A DNA stretch of 64,000 bases from Winogradskyella bathintestinalis (GTDB lineage: Bacteria > Bacteroidota > Bacteroidia > Flavobacteriales > Flavobacteriaceae), in contig NZ_JASDDK010000001.1 of assembly GCF_030407435.1 (NCBI RefSeq), forward strand, positions 682,001 to 746,000. Direction: 5' to 3'. Position numbers and translations under genes: made by a program. The notes under the pieces were generated by a model. That model searched no databases. It was not told the origin of the DNA and saw only the letters and a program-made list of their open reading frames with translations. The stretch's first letter is position 1; every line of letters starts with the position of its first letter. Of the stretch, positions 17,152 to 25,546 are shown piece after piece.

Positions 17152-18456
17152 TTAGAAAAGTCCAATGTAAGAAGCATCGGTAGTTCCTGTTTCTAATACA
17201 GCACCTGTTGTAAAACCATCTGCACTTGTAGAACTAGGATCAAAAATGTAAACGTTACCAACACCTCCTAAAGATGCTAAAGCCATATATAATTTGCCAT
17301 CGATGACACTTGCCCATTGGTACTGACGTAACCATAAATCTAATGGAATATTCATTTTAATAGCTGTTTTGTTATACACATCAACTCGAACAATATCCCA
17401 ATTAGAGCTTGCATTGTCTCCTAAATCTGTGTTTAAAACAGGTACGTAACCAATACCATTACCAACATAAAACCACCCCGTATTTGCTTCTGCATTATGA
17501 CCTAAAAGTGATTTTATATCAAATTTACCGTAAGCTGTATCATAAGCTCCATTACTTATTTTCATAATAGAAGCATCTCCAGCAGTTACAAGTTGGTAAG
17601 TGTCACCATTTTCATCTTTATGTGCAACAGGTGTTCTATACCCATTGGTAGAGCCTTGTGCTAATGTAGACATTATCGTTGTTTCGTTTTCTAAAGACGG
17701 ATAATCTACAACTAAGGTTTCAATATTATCGTAAACCATTGTGCCTCTTTCGCCTGTTAACGCATCAAAAAATCGTTTGGCTACACCATAATATAGTTTT
17801 CCGTTGGTAATTACAGGAGCATCAATCCTAAAGGTATGAATACCTTCTGTAGATTCATCTTCACTATAAGGAAATTCAAACGATGTGTTTTCTAAAACTG
17901 TCATTGTATTGAGATCTACACGTGCAAGTGTAACTGTCGCATTAGTTTTTACGTAAGGTGACGTTTCATCTGTAGGATCTTCGTAGATGTTTTCTGTGGT
18001 TACGTTGTGTAACATCGCGTAGTTGTCATCAATTTTTGTCCAACGTGGATATGCTGTTCCCATAACCGCTTGAATGTCGGTTGTTAAAAGTAGGTTATAG
18101 TTTTGTCCGTTGATATAGTCATATTTTGCGATATCACCTCCACCATAATTTAGGTTATATACTGTTTCTCCATCATTAGAAGTGTATAATCTTGCAGTTC
18201 GTGTTGATGGAATTTCTTGCCCAAAACCATTAAACGAAAATGTTTTATTAGGATCGTTTAATTCTTCTACAGTTACACCTTGTGTGTAGGTTTCCGATTC
18301 TCCAGTTGGACTAGAACCAATGACTAAGTGGTATGGTCTGTAAGCAGAATCTGTAGAGCCTGAAGATGGAGTGTCATCGTCACTACATGAAAACGAGGTT
18401 AACGTTAAAGCCGATATACAGGCGATACTTAAAATAGATTTGATATTGAAATTCAT
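17152..18456 (-). CDS. DUF4374 lipoprotein (XusB-like)
   Basis: A 434-residue lipoprotein. The signal ends S-F-S-C (Cys24), followed by S-D-D-D-T, an acidic run like the Bacteroidota surface-export signal. The body has repeated beta-rich units with Y-x-L-N-Y-G-G-G-D-I and similar turns, consistent with the beta-propeller of DUF4374. In Bacteroides thetaiotaomicron the DUF4374 protein XusB is, as I recall, a surface lipoprotein that captures ferric enterobactin and works with TonB receptor XusA. Here the gene starts 21 bases after the TonB receptor stop, which supports a XusAB-like siderophore pair. The actual ligand is unknown. Confidence 0.85.
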   Translation of the reverse strand: MNFNIKSILSIACISALTLTSFSCSDDDTPSSGSTDSAYRPYHLVIGSSPTGESETYTQGVTVEELNDPNKTFSFNGFGQEIPSTRTARLYTSNDGETVYNLNYGGGDIAKYDYINGQNYNLLLTTDIQAVMGTAYPRWTKIDDNYAMLHNVTTENIYEDPTDETSPYVKTNATVTLARVDLNTMTVLENTSFEFPYSEDESTEGIHTFRIDAPVITNGKLYYGVAKRFFDALTGERGTMVYDNIETLVVDYPSLENETTIMSTLAQGSTNGYRTPVAHKDENGDTYQLVTAGDASIMKISNGAYDTAYGKFDIKSLLGHNAEANTGWFYVGNGIGYVPVLNTDLGDNASSNWDIVRVDVYNKTAIKMNIPLDLWLRQYQWASVIDGKLYMALASLGGVGNVYIFDPSSTSADGFTTGAVLETGTTDASYIGLF

Positions 18457-18477
18457 AATTTTTAAATTAAAGTTGTT

Positions 18478-20886
18478 TTATAAAATTGTAAATGAAAGTT
18501 TTCCGTAAAACCCTCTTCCTGGTTTTTGAAGCGCGTAATTATCGAATATTTGATTGTTTAATATGTTTTTAACATCGAAACTTAAAGTGACTTTGTTTTT
18601 AGGAAAGGTGTAAGCAAAACCAGCATCCAAAGATACTTGTGTCGGTATTACCGTTTTTCCGGAACCACCAAGAACACTACTACCTCTAAAAAATTCATGT
18701 ACATATAGTAAATTCGTATAGGTAGATACCATGGATCCTTTTTGTATAAGATTCGGTGTTTTAAATTTTAAATTATAATTCATTGTAAAGTATGGTGTAT
18801 TGGCCAGCCTTTCATAACTTGGTGTTATTGGATTGCCATCTACATCATACGTGACATTGTAGTCTCTTGCATTGAAAAACGAAGTATTTCCACTAAAAAA
18901 TAGCTTTTCGTTATAATTATAGTTTAATGTAAAATCAAAACCTTCTGTATAAATTTTACCGACATTAGAGTTTTCAAAAAACTCTTCATTACTTCCCGTA
19001 GGAAACTGCATAATTAAATCTTCAGTATCTCTAATAAATATATTAGAGGTGACTCCAAACGTGTGTTTTTTGAATTTTATATTATCGTAGGTAAAACCTA
19101 GATTATAATTATTACTATGTTCTGGTTTCAGATTTATTGAAGCATTCACATTGGCGGCAACATTTCCAAATACCTCATTGGCTTCAGGTAGGCGAATAGC
19201 TTTTTCAGCAGAACCAAATACGGTGAATTTTGGTGAGAATGTATATGAAATGGCTCCACCGTAACCAAAGTCGTTAGAGTTAATGTTATTTTCTTCTATG
19301 ATTATAGTGGAACTTGATGTGTTAGAACTTCGTGTGCGTAATTTAGAAGTTCTATCCATATAGTAAGATTTCCCAAAAACAGAAGTTCTTAATTTCTCGT
19401 CGAAGGCTTTGTTTTCGAAGGAAAGCGTCAAAATAGATTTCAAATATTCACGCGTTTCCTTTAGTGCATTTTCAACTGCAGGCAGCATGGGGTCATCAGA
19501 ATCTCGAGTGAAGGTGTTTAGTAAATGATTTAATTGAATAACATTGTTATCATTGATGTTGTAGGCTACATTAGTACGTGCGTTAATCGTTTCATCAATA
19601 TCTTTCTGAAGTGTTGGATCGCCAGCTTCGGCACCGGTTGCCCAAACATCAGGGTCATTGTAATAACTTGTTGGGTAACCCAACCAGCTGTATTGCGTAG
19701 CAATGGTGTCTATTGTTTTTCGATTGAGTCGAGAATATGAGGCGAAAGCACTCACATCTAAATTTTTGACAAGCCCTTTTTTTGCATAGTCTAAACTATA
19801 CATGTTGGTGTTTTGTTCGGTGAATCGATTACCGTAAACAATTTCCATGGTAGCACCAGTTTGAATTTGTTGATCCATGTTAGACAATAAAACACCAGCC
19901 AAAAATTTATCGGCCCAACCTACATTAGTGTATCCAAATTCAGCCTTTCCACCTTGTGACCTATAACGATCATGAAAACGTTTGGCTCGTATATAGACAT
20001 CTGGAGTTCCAGCAGAAAGTGCCACTGCGACTTGGTCTCCCCAAACTTCATAATCGTTATCTGCATAGTTTACAAACGCAGAACCTCTAGCTGTGAATCC
20101 GTTTTTGTTATTTCGGTAACCACCATTAACATCAGCTCTGTAGGTTCCAAAAGATCCAGCAGAAATAGAGGCTTTTAGTTCATTTTTAGTAATGCCATTT
20201 AATACAATGTTGATAGCTCCACCCATGGCATCGTCAGACAAATGTGGAGGAACAACACCTTTATAAACTTCAATTCGTTTAATTAACGACGGAGGAATAC
20301 TGTTTAAAGAAAAGGAAGGACCAAAATTCCGAATAGGAACACCATCAATAAAAATCTTGACTGAATTGCCAGTCATGCCATTTAAATTGTAATGCGCATG
20401 AGACCCTAAACCACCCGATTGACGTACTCTAACACCCGCAGACTGATCTAATAATTCATTTACTTGAATGGATTGTATGGCAATCTCTTTGGTTTCTATA
20501 ACATTTACAGCAAAACCTTTTTCTTCAATTTTTTGCTGTACGGTTTTAGATTTTACAAAAACTTCATCTAAGGCTGCAACTTCTAAAGTAACATTGACCT
20601 CCTTATTTTTTGAATCTAATTTTACGTCAACTGTTTTCGGTTGCTCATTTAAAGAGTAAAATGCAATCGTATAGTTTCCGTATGGGATGTCTTTAAAAGT
20701 AAAAGACCCATTAATATTAGAGTTTGTTTCTTGTTTTATGTTGTTGCCGTTTAGAATAATAAATGTAGAAACTGCAGGTTCGTTAGAATCATATTTAACC
20801 TTTCCGTAAAAATTTCCATTCTGACTAAAAGCCGAAAAACTACATAAGAGTAATAAAAAAGCAGAAAATACCTTGAATTGTAACAC
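18478..20886 (-). CDS. TonB-dependent outer-membrane receptor (XusA-like)
   Basis: An 802-residue receptor: signal peptide (1-21, ending A-F-S-Q), a carboxypeptidase-regulatory-like domain (about 25-105, G-N-F-Y-G-K-V then I-P-Y-G-N-Y-T-I-A-F), plug (about 120-235, with G-S-H-A-H-Y-N-L-N-G and K-I-F-I-D-G-V-P-I-R-N-F-G), then a 22-strand barrel to the end. It imports a bulky ligand using TonB energy. The start is GTG; no ATG fits, and this start gives the signal peptide. With the DUF4374 lipoprotein downstream it resembles XusA, so a ferric siderophore is the likeliest substrate. The XusC-like PepSY reductase is not in this window. Confidence 0.9.
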   Translation of the reverse strand: MLQFKVFSAFLLLLCSFSAFSQNGNFYGKVKYDSNEPAVSTFIILNGNNIKQETNSNINGSFTFKDIPYGNYTIAFYSLNEQPKTVDVKLDSKNKEVNVTLEVAALDEVFVKSKTVQQKIEEKGFAVNVIETKEIAIQSIQVNELLDQSAGVRVRQSGGLGSHAHYNLNGMTGNSVKIFIDGVPIRNFGPSFSLNSIPPSLIKRIEVYKGVVPPHLSDDAMGGAINIVLNGITKNELKASISAGSFGTYRADVNGGYRNNKNGFTARGSAFVNYADNDYEVWGDQVAVALSAGTPDVYIRAKRFHDRYRSQGGKAEFGYTNVGWADKFLAGVLLSNMDQQIQTGATMEIVYGNRFTEQNTNMYSLDYAKKGLVKNLDVSAFASYSRLNRKTIDTIATQYSWLGYPTSYYNDPDVWATGAEAGDPTLQKDIDETINARTNVAYNINDNNVIQLNHLLNTFTRDSDDPMLPAVENALKETREYLKSILTLSFENKAFDEKLRTSVFGKSYYMDRTSKLRTRSSNTSSSTIIIEENNINSNDFGYGGAISYTFSPKFTVFGSAEKAIRLPEANEVFGNVAANVNASINLKPEHSNNYNLGFTYDNIKFKKHTFGVTSNIFIRDTEDLIMQFPTGSNEEFFENSNVGKIYTEGFDFTLNYNYNEKLFFSGNTSFFNARDYNVTYDVDGNPITPSYERLANTPYFTMNYNLKFKTPNLIQKGSMVSTYTNLLYVHEFFRGSSVLGGSGKTVIPTQVSLDAGFAYTFPKNKVTLSFDVKNILNNQIFDNYALQKPGRGFYGKLSFTIL

Positions 20887-21188
20887 CTAAAATTTTTTGA
20901 CAAAAATATCTCTATTTTTATTCATTCCAAATAAAAATAATGAATTTTGGGTAATTTATTTTTTAATGTCTGATTAGAAGTTGCTTGAGTGAAAGATGGG
21001 TTATTTTATAACATGATAAATAAATAACATCGAATTTTATGTCATTTAATGTTCAAAGAAGTATCGATTTTATAATTAATAAATAGATTTGGTGTGAGGT
21101 TTAAAATGCTTGTATTATGATATTTATAATGTTGATAAGGTATTGATTGATGTGTGAGTTTATAATAAATTGTTTTTTTTACTTTTAT
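20887..21188. other. Gene-free region left of the ECF-like promoter
   Basis: About 300 AT-rich bases. Apart from the TonB receptor promoter at its left end I see no ORF, hairpin or repeat. Confidence 0.4.
20901..20930 (-). promoter_or_regulatory. Promoter of the TonB receptor operon
   Basis: On the minus strand TTG (20930-20928), 19 bases, TATTTTTG (20908-20901). This matches the Bacteroidota housekeeping promoter (TTG at -33, TAnnTTTG at -7). The predicted start lies near 20894, which gives a very short leader before the GTG at 20886. No Fur-like palindrome was seen. Confidence 0.5.
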
Positions 21189-21218
21189 GACGCAACCCTT
21201 TTACACTTTTTACATCTA
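21189..21218 (+). promoter_or_regulatory. ECF-like promoter ahead of two micro-ORFs
   Basis: GACGCAACCCTTTT (21189-21202), 8 bases, TACATCTA (21211-21218). It is identical in both motifs and in spacing to the element before the lipoprotein/sigma/anti-sigma operon at 15709-15738. Transcription would begin near 21225. Confidence 0.65.
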
Positions 21219-21243
21219 ATAAATGAAAAAGGAAATAATTGCT

Positions 21244-21285
21244 ATGAGTACTGATAGAAAAATGGGCTTAGGTTTAACAAATTAA
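21244..21285 (+). CDS. Micro-ORF 1 (13 codons; 20 from upstream ATG)
   Basis: An ATG at 21244 opens a 13-residue peptide (M-S-T-D-R-K-M-G-L-G-L-T-N). An in-frame ATG at 21223 would make 20 residues, but the predicted transcription start lies about there. Its TAA stop overlaps the ATG of micro-ORF 2 (TAATG), the arrangement expected for translational coupling. No homologue is known to me. It may be a leader peptide or no gene at all. Confidence 0.35.
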   Translation: MSTDRKMGLGLTN

Positions 21286-21386
21286 TGCTCACTTTCAAAA
21301 AAGTATTAGTAACATTAGGTGTTTCAATTGCCGTTCTTTATCCCTCTGCAATTGTGAAACCGATGAAGATTAACTTTTTAGTTTAA
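21285..21386 (+). CDS. Micro-ORF 2: 33-residue hydrophobic peptide
   Basis: A 33-residue peptide beginning M-L-T-F-K-K, then a hydrophobic stretch (V-L-V-T-L-G-V-S-I-A-V-L-Y-P-S-A-I-V) long enough to cross a membrane, and a basic tail K-P-M-K-I-N-F-L-V. Its ATG overlaps the stop of micro-ORF 1, an ECF-like promoter lies about 65 bases upstream, and a strong terminator follows 16 bases after the stop. Having a complete transcription unit around it argues that it is real. The function is unknown; a small membrane protein controlled by the nearby ECF sigma factor is an inference. Confidence 0.5.
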   Translation: MLTFKKVLVTLGVSIAVLYPSAIVKPMKINFLV

Positions 21387-21402
21387 GTTGGTAAGTTGAT
21401 CT

Positions 21403-21432
21403 AAAAGCACTTTGATATATCAAAGTGCTTTT
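21403..21432 (+). terminator. Strong intrinsic terminator after the micro-ORFs
   Basis: AAAAGCACTTTGA (21403-21415), loop TATA, TCAAAGTGCTTTT (21420-21432), then more T. A perfect 13-bp stem 16 bases after micro-ORF 2. It cannot serve another + strand gene, since none lies upstream, so it supports a real micro-transcript. Confidence 0.9.
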
Positions 21433-21513
21433 TTTATGCTCAATTTTAAAGCGGTTTCAGTAAAAACAATACCTTTGCAACTTATAATTCTTTAACCTTA
21501 AAATTAGTATAGC

Positions 21514-22584
21514 ATGCAACTGTACAACAACTTAAGTGCTAAAGAAAGAGCAGAACTTATTGAGCAAGCGGGAAAAGAACGCTTAACCATCTCTTTCTAC
21601 AAGTACGCTAAAATTAACAATACCGAAATCTTTAGAAATCATCTATTTCTTGCTTGGGACCAGTTAGAGGTTCTGGGAAGAATCTATGTGGCAAACGAAG
21701 GTATTAATGCTCAATTATCTGTACCTGCAGAAAATTTCGAGCCATTCAAAAAACATTTAGATACCATTTCATTTTTAGAAAATGTAAGATTGAATATTGC
21801 TGTTGAGCACGATAATTTTGCCTTTTTAAAATTGAAAGTTAAAGTACGTAACAAAATTGTTGCAGACGGCTTAAATGATGCGTCCTTCGATGTTACTGAT
21901 AAAGGAGTTCACGTTAATGCTGAAAAATTCAACGAACTCATTGAAGATCCAAACACGGTTTTGGTAGATATGCGAAACCATTACGAAAGTGAAATAGGTC
22001 ATTTTAAAAATGCCGTAACCCCAGATGTGGATACCTTTAGAGAATCTTTAGATTTAATTGAAGAAGATTTAAGAGAACACAAAGAAGATAAGAAACTGGT
22101 GATGTATTGTACTGGTGGAATACGTTGCGAAAAAGCAAGTGCCTATTACAAACATAAAGGGTTTAAAAATGTATTTCAGCTAGAAGGTGGTATAATCAAT
22201 TATGTGCGTCAAATTGAATCTGAAGGCTTGGAAAATAAGTTCTTAGGTAAAAACTTTGTATTTGATCAACGACGTTCCGAGCGTATTTCTGATGATGTTA
22301 TTGCGCAGTGTCACCAATGTGGTAACCCTGCTGATTTACACACCAATTGCGCTAACGAAGCCTGTCATTTATTATTTATCCAGTGCGGTTCTTGTAAAGA
22401 AAAAATGGAAAATTGTTGCTCTACAAATTGTCAAGATATTATTAAATTATCTTATGAAGAGCAAAAGGCCCTGAGAAAAGGACAAGGAAATAGTAATGAT
22501 ATTTTCAAAAAAGGACGCGCAGATCATTTGCCTTTTAAAAAGGACTTAAGAAATATTTTTGAAACGATGAACACTTCAGAATAA
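21514..22584 (+). CDS. trhO: tRNA uridine(34) hydroxylase, rhodanese family (TrhO/YceA)
   Basis: Oxygen-dependent enzyme that forms 5-hydroxyuridine at tRNA wobble position 34. The 356-residue protein has an N-terminal UPF0176-type domain (about 1-120, with V-A-N-E-G-I-N-A-Q-L), a rhodanese domain (about 140-240, L-V-D-M-R-N-H-Y-E-S-E-I-G-H-F) with active-loop Cys199 in Y-C-T-G-G-I-R-C-E-K, and a Cys-rich C-terminal module (C-H-Q-C-G-N, C-x-x-C and C-C-S) that probably binds metal. The length and the C-terminal extension are usual for this family. It has its own unit, with TACCTTTG (21470-21477) as a possible -7 box. Confidence 0.93.
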   Translation: MQLYNNLSAKERAELIEQAGKERLTISFYKYAKINNTEIFRNHLFLAWDQLEVLGRIYVANEGINAQLSVPAENFEPFKKHLDTISFLENVRLNIAVEHDNFAFLKLKVKVRNKIVADGLNDASFDVTDKGVHVNAEKFNELIEDPNTVLVDMRNHYESEIGHFKNAVTPDVDTFRESLDLIEEDLREHKEDKKLVMYCTGGIRCEKASAYYKHKGFKNVFQLEGGIINYVRQIESEGLENKFLGKNFVFDQRRSERISDDVIAQCHQCGNPADLHTNCANEACHLLFIQCGSCKEKMENCCSTNCQDIIKLSYEEQKALRKGQGNSNDIFKKGRADHLPFKKDLRNIFETMNTSE

Positions 22585-22611
22585 TACATTAATACTTTTG
22601 GTCATTCGATG

Positions 22612-22656
22612 GCAGTCTTGAAACTATAACATTGATTATAGTTGCTTCAAGACTGC
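22612..22656. terminator. Long hairpin between convergent trhO and M23 peptidase genes
   Basis: Outer arms GCAGTCTTGAA (22612-22622) and TTCAAGACTGC (22646-22656), inner arms ACTATAA (22623-22629) and TTATAGT (22636-22642), a 3-base bulge and a 6-base loop. It lies between two convergent stop codons. It lacks a T-run, so it may protect mRNA ends or act with Rho instead of working as a simple intrinsic terminator. Confidence 0.55.
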
Positions 22657-22678
22657 ACTCGGACTGACGCATGTAGAC

Positions 22679-24097
22679 CTATTTCTTAAGTAATTTAATC
22701 ATTTTTCTGTAGTTATAATCTCCTTCAAGTATGGCAAAATAGAGGCCATTAGAAAGTTGAGGCAGATCTAATGCTTTAATTCCGTTATCAGATTTTTCGT
22801 TAATCATCAATACTTTTTCACCAAGTATATCTACGATACTCACTTTATTTATTTTGGTTGTAGAGTTTATGTTTACAATAGTGCTAAATGGGTTTGGATA
22901 TATTGATGTTTCGGTAGACTTAATTTTATCAACACTTAAGGTATTAGTTACATTAAATGTATGTGTAACGGTTTCTCCACCAAAAGTTGCACGCCATTTC
23001 CATTCGCCAACCATATCAAAATAGCCATTATAAGGACCAAATAAATAATACCAAGTGTATGCTGTAGTAGTTGCTGTTGCACTAAACTCATCAAATAATG
23101 AGGTGTTATCTGGTCTAAGAATTTCGAAATTTATAATGTCTCCCAAAGTTTGATCTCTTACAAAAACCGTAAAATAGATGTCATCATCAGTATTAAAATC
23201 ATTTCTTAAATTTGGTGTTTCACTTGTTGGGCAAGGAGGGAAAACATCTGGTGCGGCACTATGCGTTAAAACAGCATTAATTCCAGCACTATTATAGGGT
23301 CTTTGAGTCATCCACCAGGACTCTGAAACTGTAGAATTAGAAGTCCCAAAGTAAGGGTCAATTATTTCCGTAAATGTTTCATCCGTTAAAACTTCAAAAT
23401 GTAAATGTGGACCAGTGGATATGCCCGAACTACCAACAATGCCTAAATATTCGCCTGCAACTACCATGTCTCCAACGTTTTTTGTAGTCGTAGATCCATT
23501 TTTTATATGTCCATAGGCAGCGACACTTCCATCATTATGTTGTATAACGATTAAATTCCAAGGTGTAGTTGTGTTGAAATCACAACTACGATCAAATGCG
23601 CCATCATCATTTATAATAATTTGTCCAGGAGCTGCAGCGATTATTTCCACTCCATCGTTGTCCATCATTTGCCATCCAAAAGGCCATGTTGCAATATCAG
23701 TACCTTCATGATTATATCCAGCATTTGTATCATAAGTTCTCGCGCCACCCGTATAATCGGTTAGCTGGTTCGGAAATTCAGTGTTATGATCCACATAAGC
23801 CGTTATTGTATAAATTTCGTTGAAAGTTATATTATTAGCTTTTTGTACGGGCCAGATGAAAAAAGGATGATTTCCTCCACGTTGATGTGAAAATGACAAT
23901 CTATTTTCTCGACGTAATTTTGCAATACTAGTTTGAACATCATTAATCATTTTATTGCGTTGTTCAGGAGTTACGCATGGTCTGTTTTCAGAGTTAAAAA
24001 TAACTTCTCCGCCACCGTCTGGTGTCCTCGTGCTTTGTGCTGTGCTAAAACTTAAAAAGAATAGAAAAAAAACACAAGTTGTAATTTTAGAATTCAT
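22679..24097 (-). CDS. Secreted M23 metallopeptidase with T9SS sorting domain
   Basis: A 472-residue exported protein. Signal peptide 1-20 (ending S-T-A-Q); a LytM/M23 domain (about 140-250) with all zinc ligands present, N-H-E-G-T-D for the first His and Asp and G-P-H-L-H-F-E-V for the last pair; a beta-sandwich region (about 290-385); and a C-terminal type A sorting domain (about 395-472, I-Y-P-N-P-F then L-S-N-G-L-Y-F-A-I-L, ending K-L-L-K-K). Type IX secretion should place it outside the cell, where it may cleave peptidoglycan or glycine-rich peptides of other bacteria. Unlike the EnvC-like protein, it should be catalytically active. Confidence 0.93.
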   Translation of the reverse strand: MNSKITTCVFFLFFLSFSTAQSTRTPDGGGEVIFNSENRPCVTPEQRNKMINDVQTSIAKLRRENRLSFSHQRGGNHPFFIWPVQKANNITFNEIYTITAYVDHNTEFPNQLTDYTGGARTYDTNAGYNHEGTDIATWPFGWQMMDNDGVEIIAAAPGQIIINDDGAFDRSCDFNTTTPWNLIVIQHNDGSVAAYGHIKNGSTTTKNVGDMVVAGEYLGIVGSSGISTGPHLHFEVLTDETFTEIIDPYFGTSNSTVSESWWMTQRPYNSAGINAVLTHSAAPDVFPPCPTSETPNLRNDFNTDDDIYFTVFVRDQTLGDIINFEILRPDNTSLFDEFSATATTTAYTWYYLFGPYNGYFDMVGEWKWRATFGGETVTHTFNVTNTLSVDKIKSTETSIYPNPFSTIVNINSTTKINKVSIVDILGEKVLMINEKSDNGIKALDLPQLSNGLYFAILEGDYNYRKMIKLLKK

Positions 24098-24128
24098 AAT
24101 ATTATAATGTATTGGTTCATAATATTAT
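24093..24128. repeat. Two direct repeats over the M23 peptidase start
   Basis: TTCATAATATTAT occurs at 24093-24105 and 24116-24128, a 23-base period, each with the palindrome ATAATATTAT. The first copy covers the start codon. It could be an operator, or chance in AT-rich DNA. Confidence 0.3.
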
Positions 24129-24304
24129 CGAAACAATATAAAAATGTGAGCATTAAATTTTTTACTTCGATTAAAATCGTTGCTTTAGCAATAACAAATT
24201 AGACTTTAGATAACTCAATAAATAATCTTATCTTTACTCATTATTTATTTACGAATCCTGTATCTAGAACTCATTAGTTTTTAGATTTAATATATACAAT
24301 TTTT

Positions 24305-25546
24305 ATGGCTTGCAACAGTTGCACAACTGGTAAAGACGGCCAACCAAAAGGATGCAAAAACAACGGAACTTGTGGTACAGATAGCTGCAATAAATTAACT
24401 GTTTTTGATTGGTTAGCCAACATGTCGCTTCCAAACGGACAAGACCCATTTATTGGTGTTGAAGTACGTTTTAAAAACGGCAGAAAACACTATTATAAAA
24501 ACACAGAAAATCTTACATTAAGCATTGGTGATATTGTGGCTACACAAGCAAAGTCTGGTCACGATATAGGCATGGTTACACTTACAGGCGAACTTGTAAA
24601 AGTGCAAATGAAGCGTAAAAAAGTAAAACTTACTGACACAGAAAATGTTTTAAAAATATACAGAAAAGCTTCGCAAAAAGATATTGACATTTGGTCTGCT
24701 TCTAGAGATAGAGAAGAACCTATGAAAGTTAAAGCCCGTCAGTTTGCCATCAATCTAAATCTGAAAATGAAAATTTCGGATATCGAATTTCAAGGAGATG
24801 GCAGTAAAGCAACCTTTTATTACACTGCTGAAGAACGTGTTGATTTTAGAGAATTAATTAAGGTTTTTGCTCGTGAGTTTAGAACGCGAATAGAAATGAA
24901 ACAAGTCGGTTTTAGACAAGAAGCGGCGAGACTTGGAGGTATAGGCTCTTGTGGTAGAGAGTTATGTTGTTCTACTTGGTTAACCGATTTTAGATCGGTA
25001 AGTACTTCTGCAGCACGCTATCAGCAATTATCGCTAAATCCATTAAAATTGGCTGGTCAATGCGGAAAATTAAAATGTTGCTTAAATTATGAGCTAGATG
25101 CCTATTTAGATGCATTAAAAGCTTTTCCAAAAAACGACATAAAACTATACACTCAAAAAGGAACAGCAGTTTGCCAAAAAACCGATATTTTTAAAGGATT
25201 AATATGGTATGCTTATGAGGGAGAGTGGATGAATTGGCATGTCATTACTACAGATCAGGCCAATGAAATTATAGAGAAAAATAAGAAAAAAGAAAAAGTG
25301 GCAAGCCTTGAGGAATATGCCGCTGAGCATATAGAGGATACTAAAACAGAATTTGAGAACGTTGTAGGTCAAGACAGTTTAACGCGTTTCGATAGTCCAA
25401 AATCGAATAAGAAACGTAAAAACAATAAGAACAAGAGAAGTAATAAAAACCGAAACAGCAATAACAATACTAAAAATAAATCTCAAAATCGAAACCGTAA
25501 TCAAAAACCAAAATCCAAATCCAATGCAAATACTAAAAAAGACTAG
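24305..25546 (+). CDS. PSP1 family protein (RicT-like regulatory Fe-S protein)
   Basis: A 413-residue protein of the PSP1 family. The N-terminus is Cys-rich (C3, C6, C17, C23, C28). The PSP1 core (about 60-290) carries V-K-A-R-Q-F-A, the S-C-G-R-E-L-C-C block and G-Q-C-G-K-L-K-C-C-L-N-Y-E, cysteines that bind an iron-sulfur cluster in the Bacillus RicAFT complex (affecting RNA maturation, competence and biofilm). From about residue 365 the tail is almost only Lys, Asn, Arg and Ser, which suggests RNA binding. RicA and RicF partners are not nearby. The end overlaps gldH by 23 bases. Confidence 0.85.
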   Translation: MACNSCTTGKDGQPKGCKNNGTCGTDSCNKLTVFDWLANMSLPNGQDPFIGVEVRFKNGRKHYYKNTENLTLSIGDIVATQAKSGHDIGMVTLTGELVKVQMKRKKVKLTDTENVLKIYRKASQKDIDIWSASRDREEPMKVKARQFAINLNLKMKISDIEFQGDGSKATFYYTAEERVDFRELIKVFAREFRTRIEMKQVGFRQEAARLGGIGSCGRELCCSTWLTDFRSVSTSAARYQQLSLNPLKLAGQCGKLKCCLNYELDAYLDALKAFPKNDIKLYTQKGTAVCQKTDIFKGLIWYAYEGEWMNWHVITTDQANEIIEKNKKKEKVASLEEYAAEHIEDTKTEFENVVGQDSLTRFDSPKSNKKRKNNKNKRSNKNRNSNNNTKNKSQNRNRNQKPKSKSNANTKKD

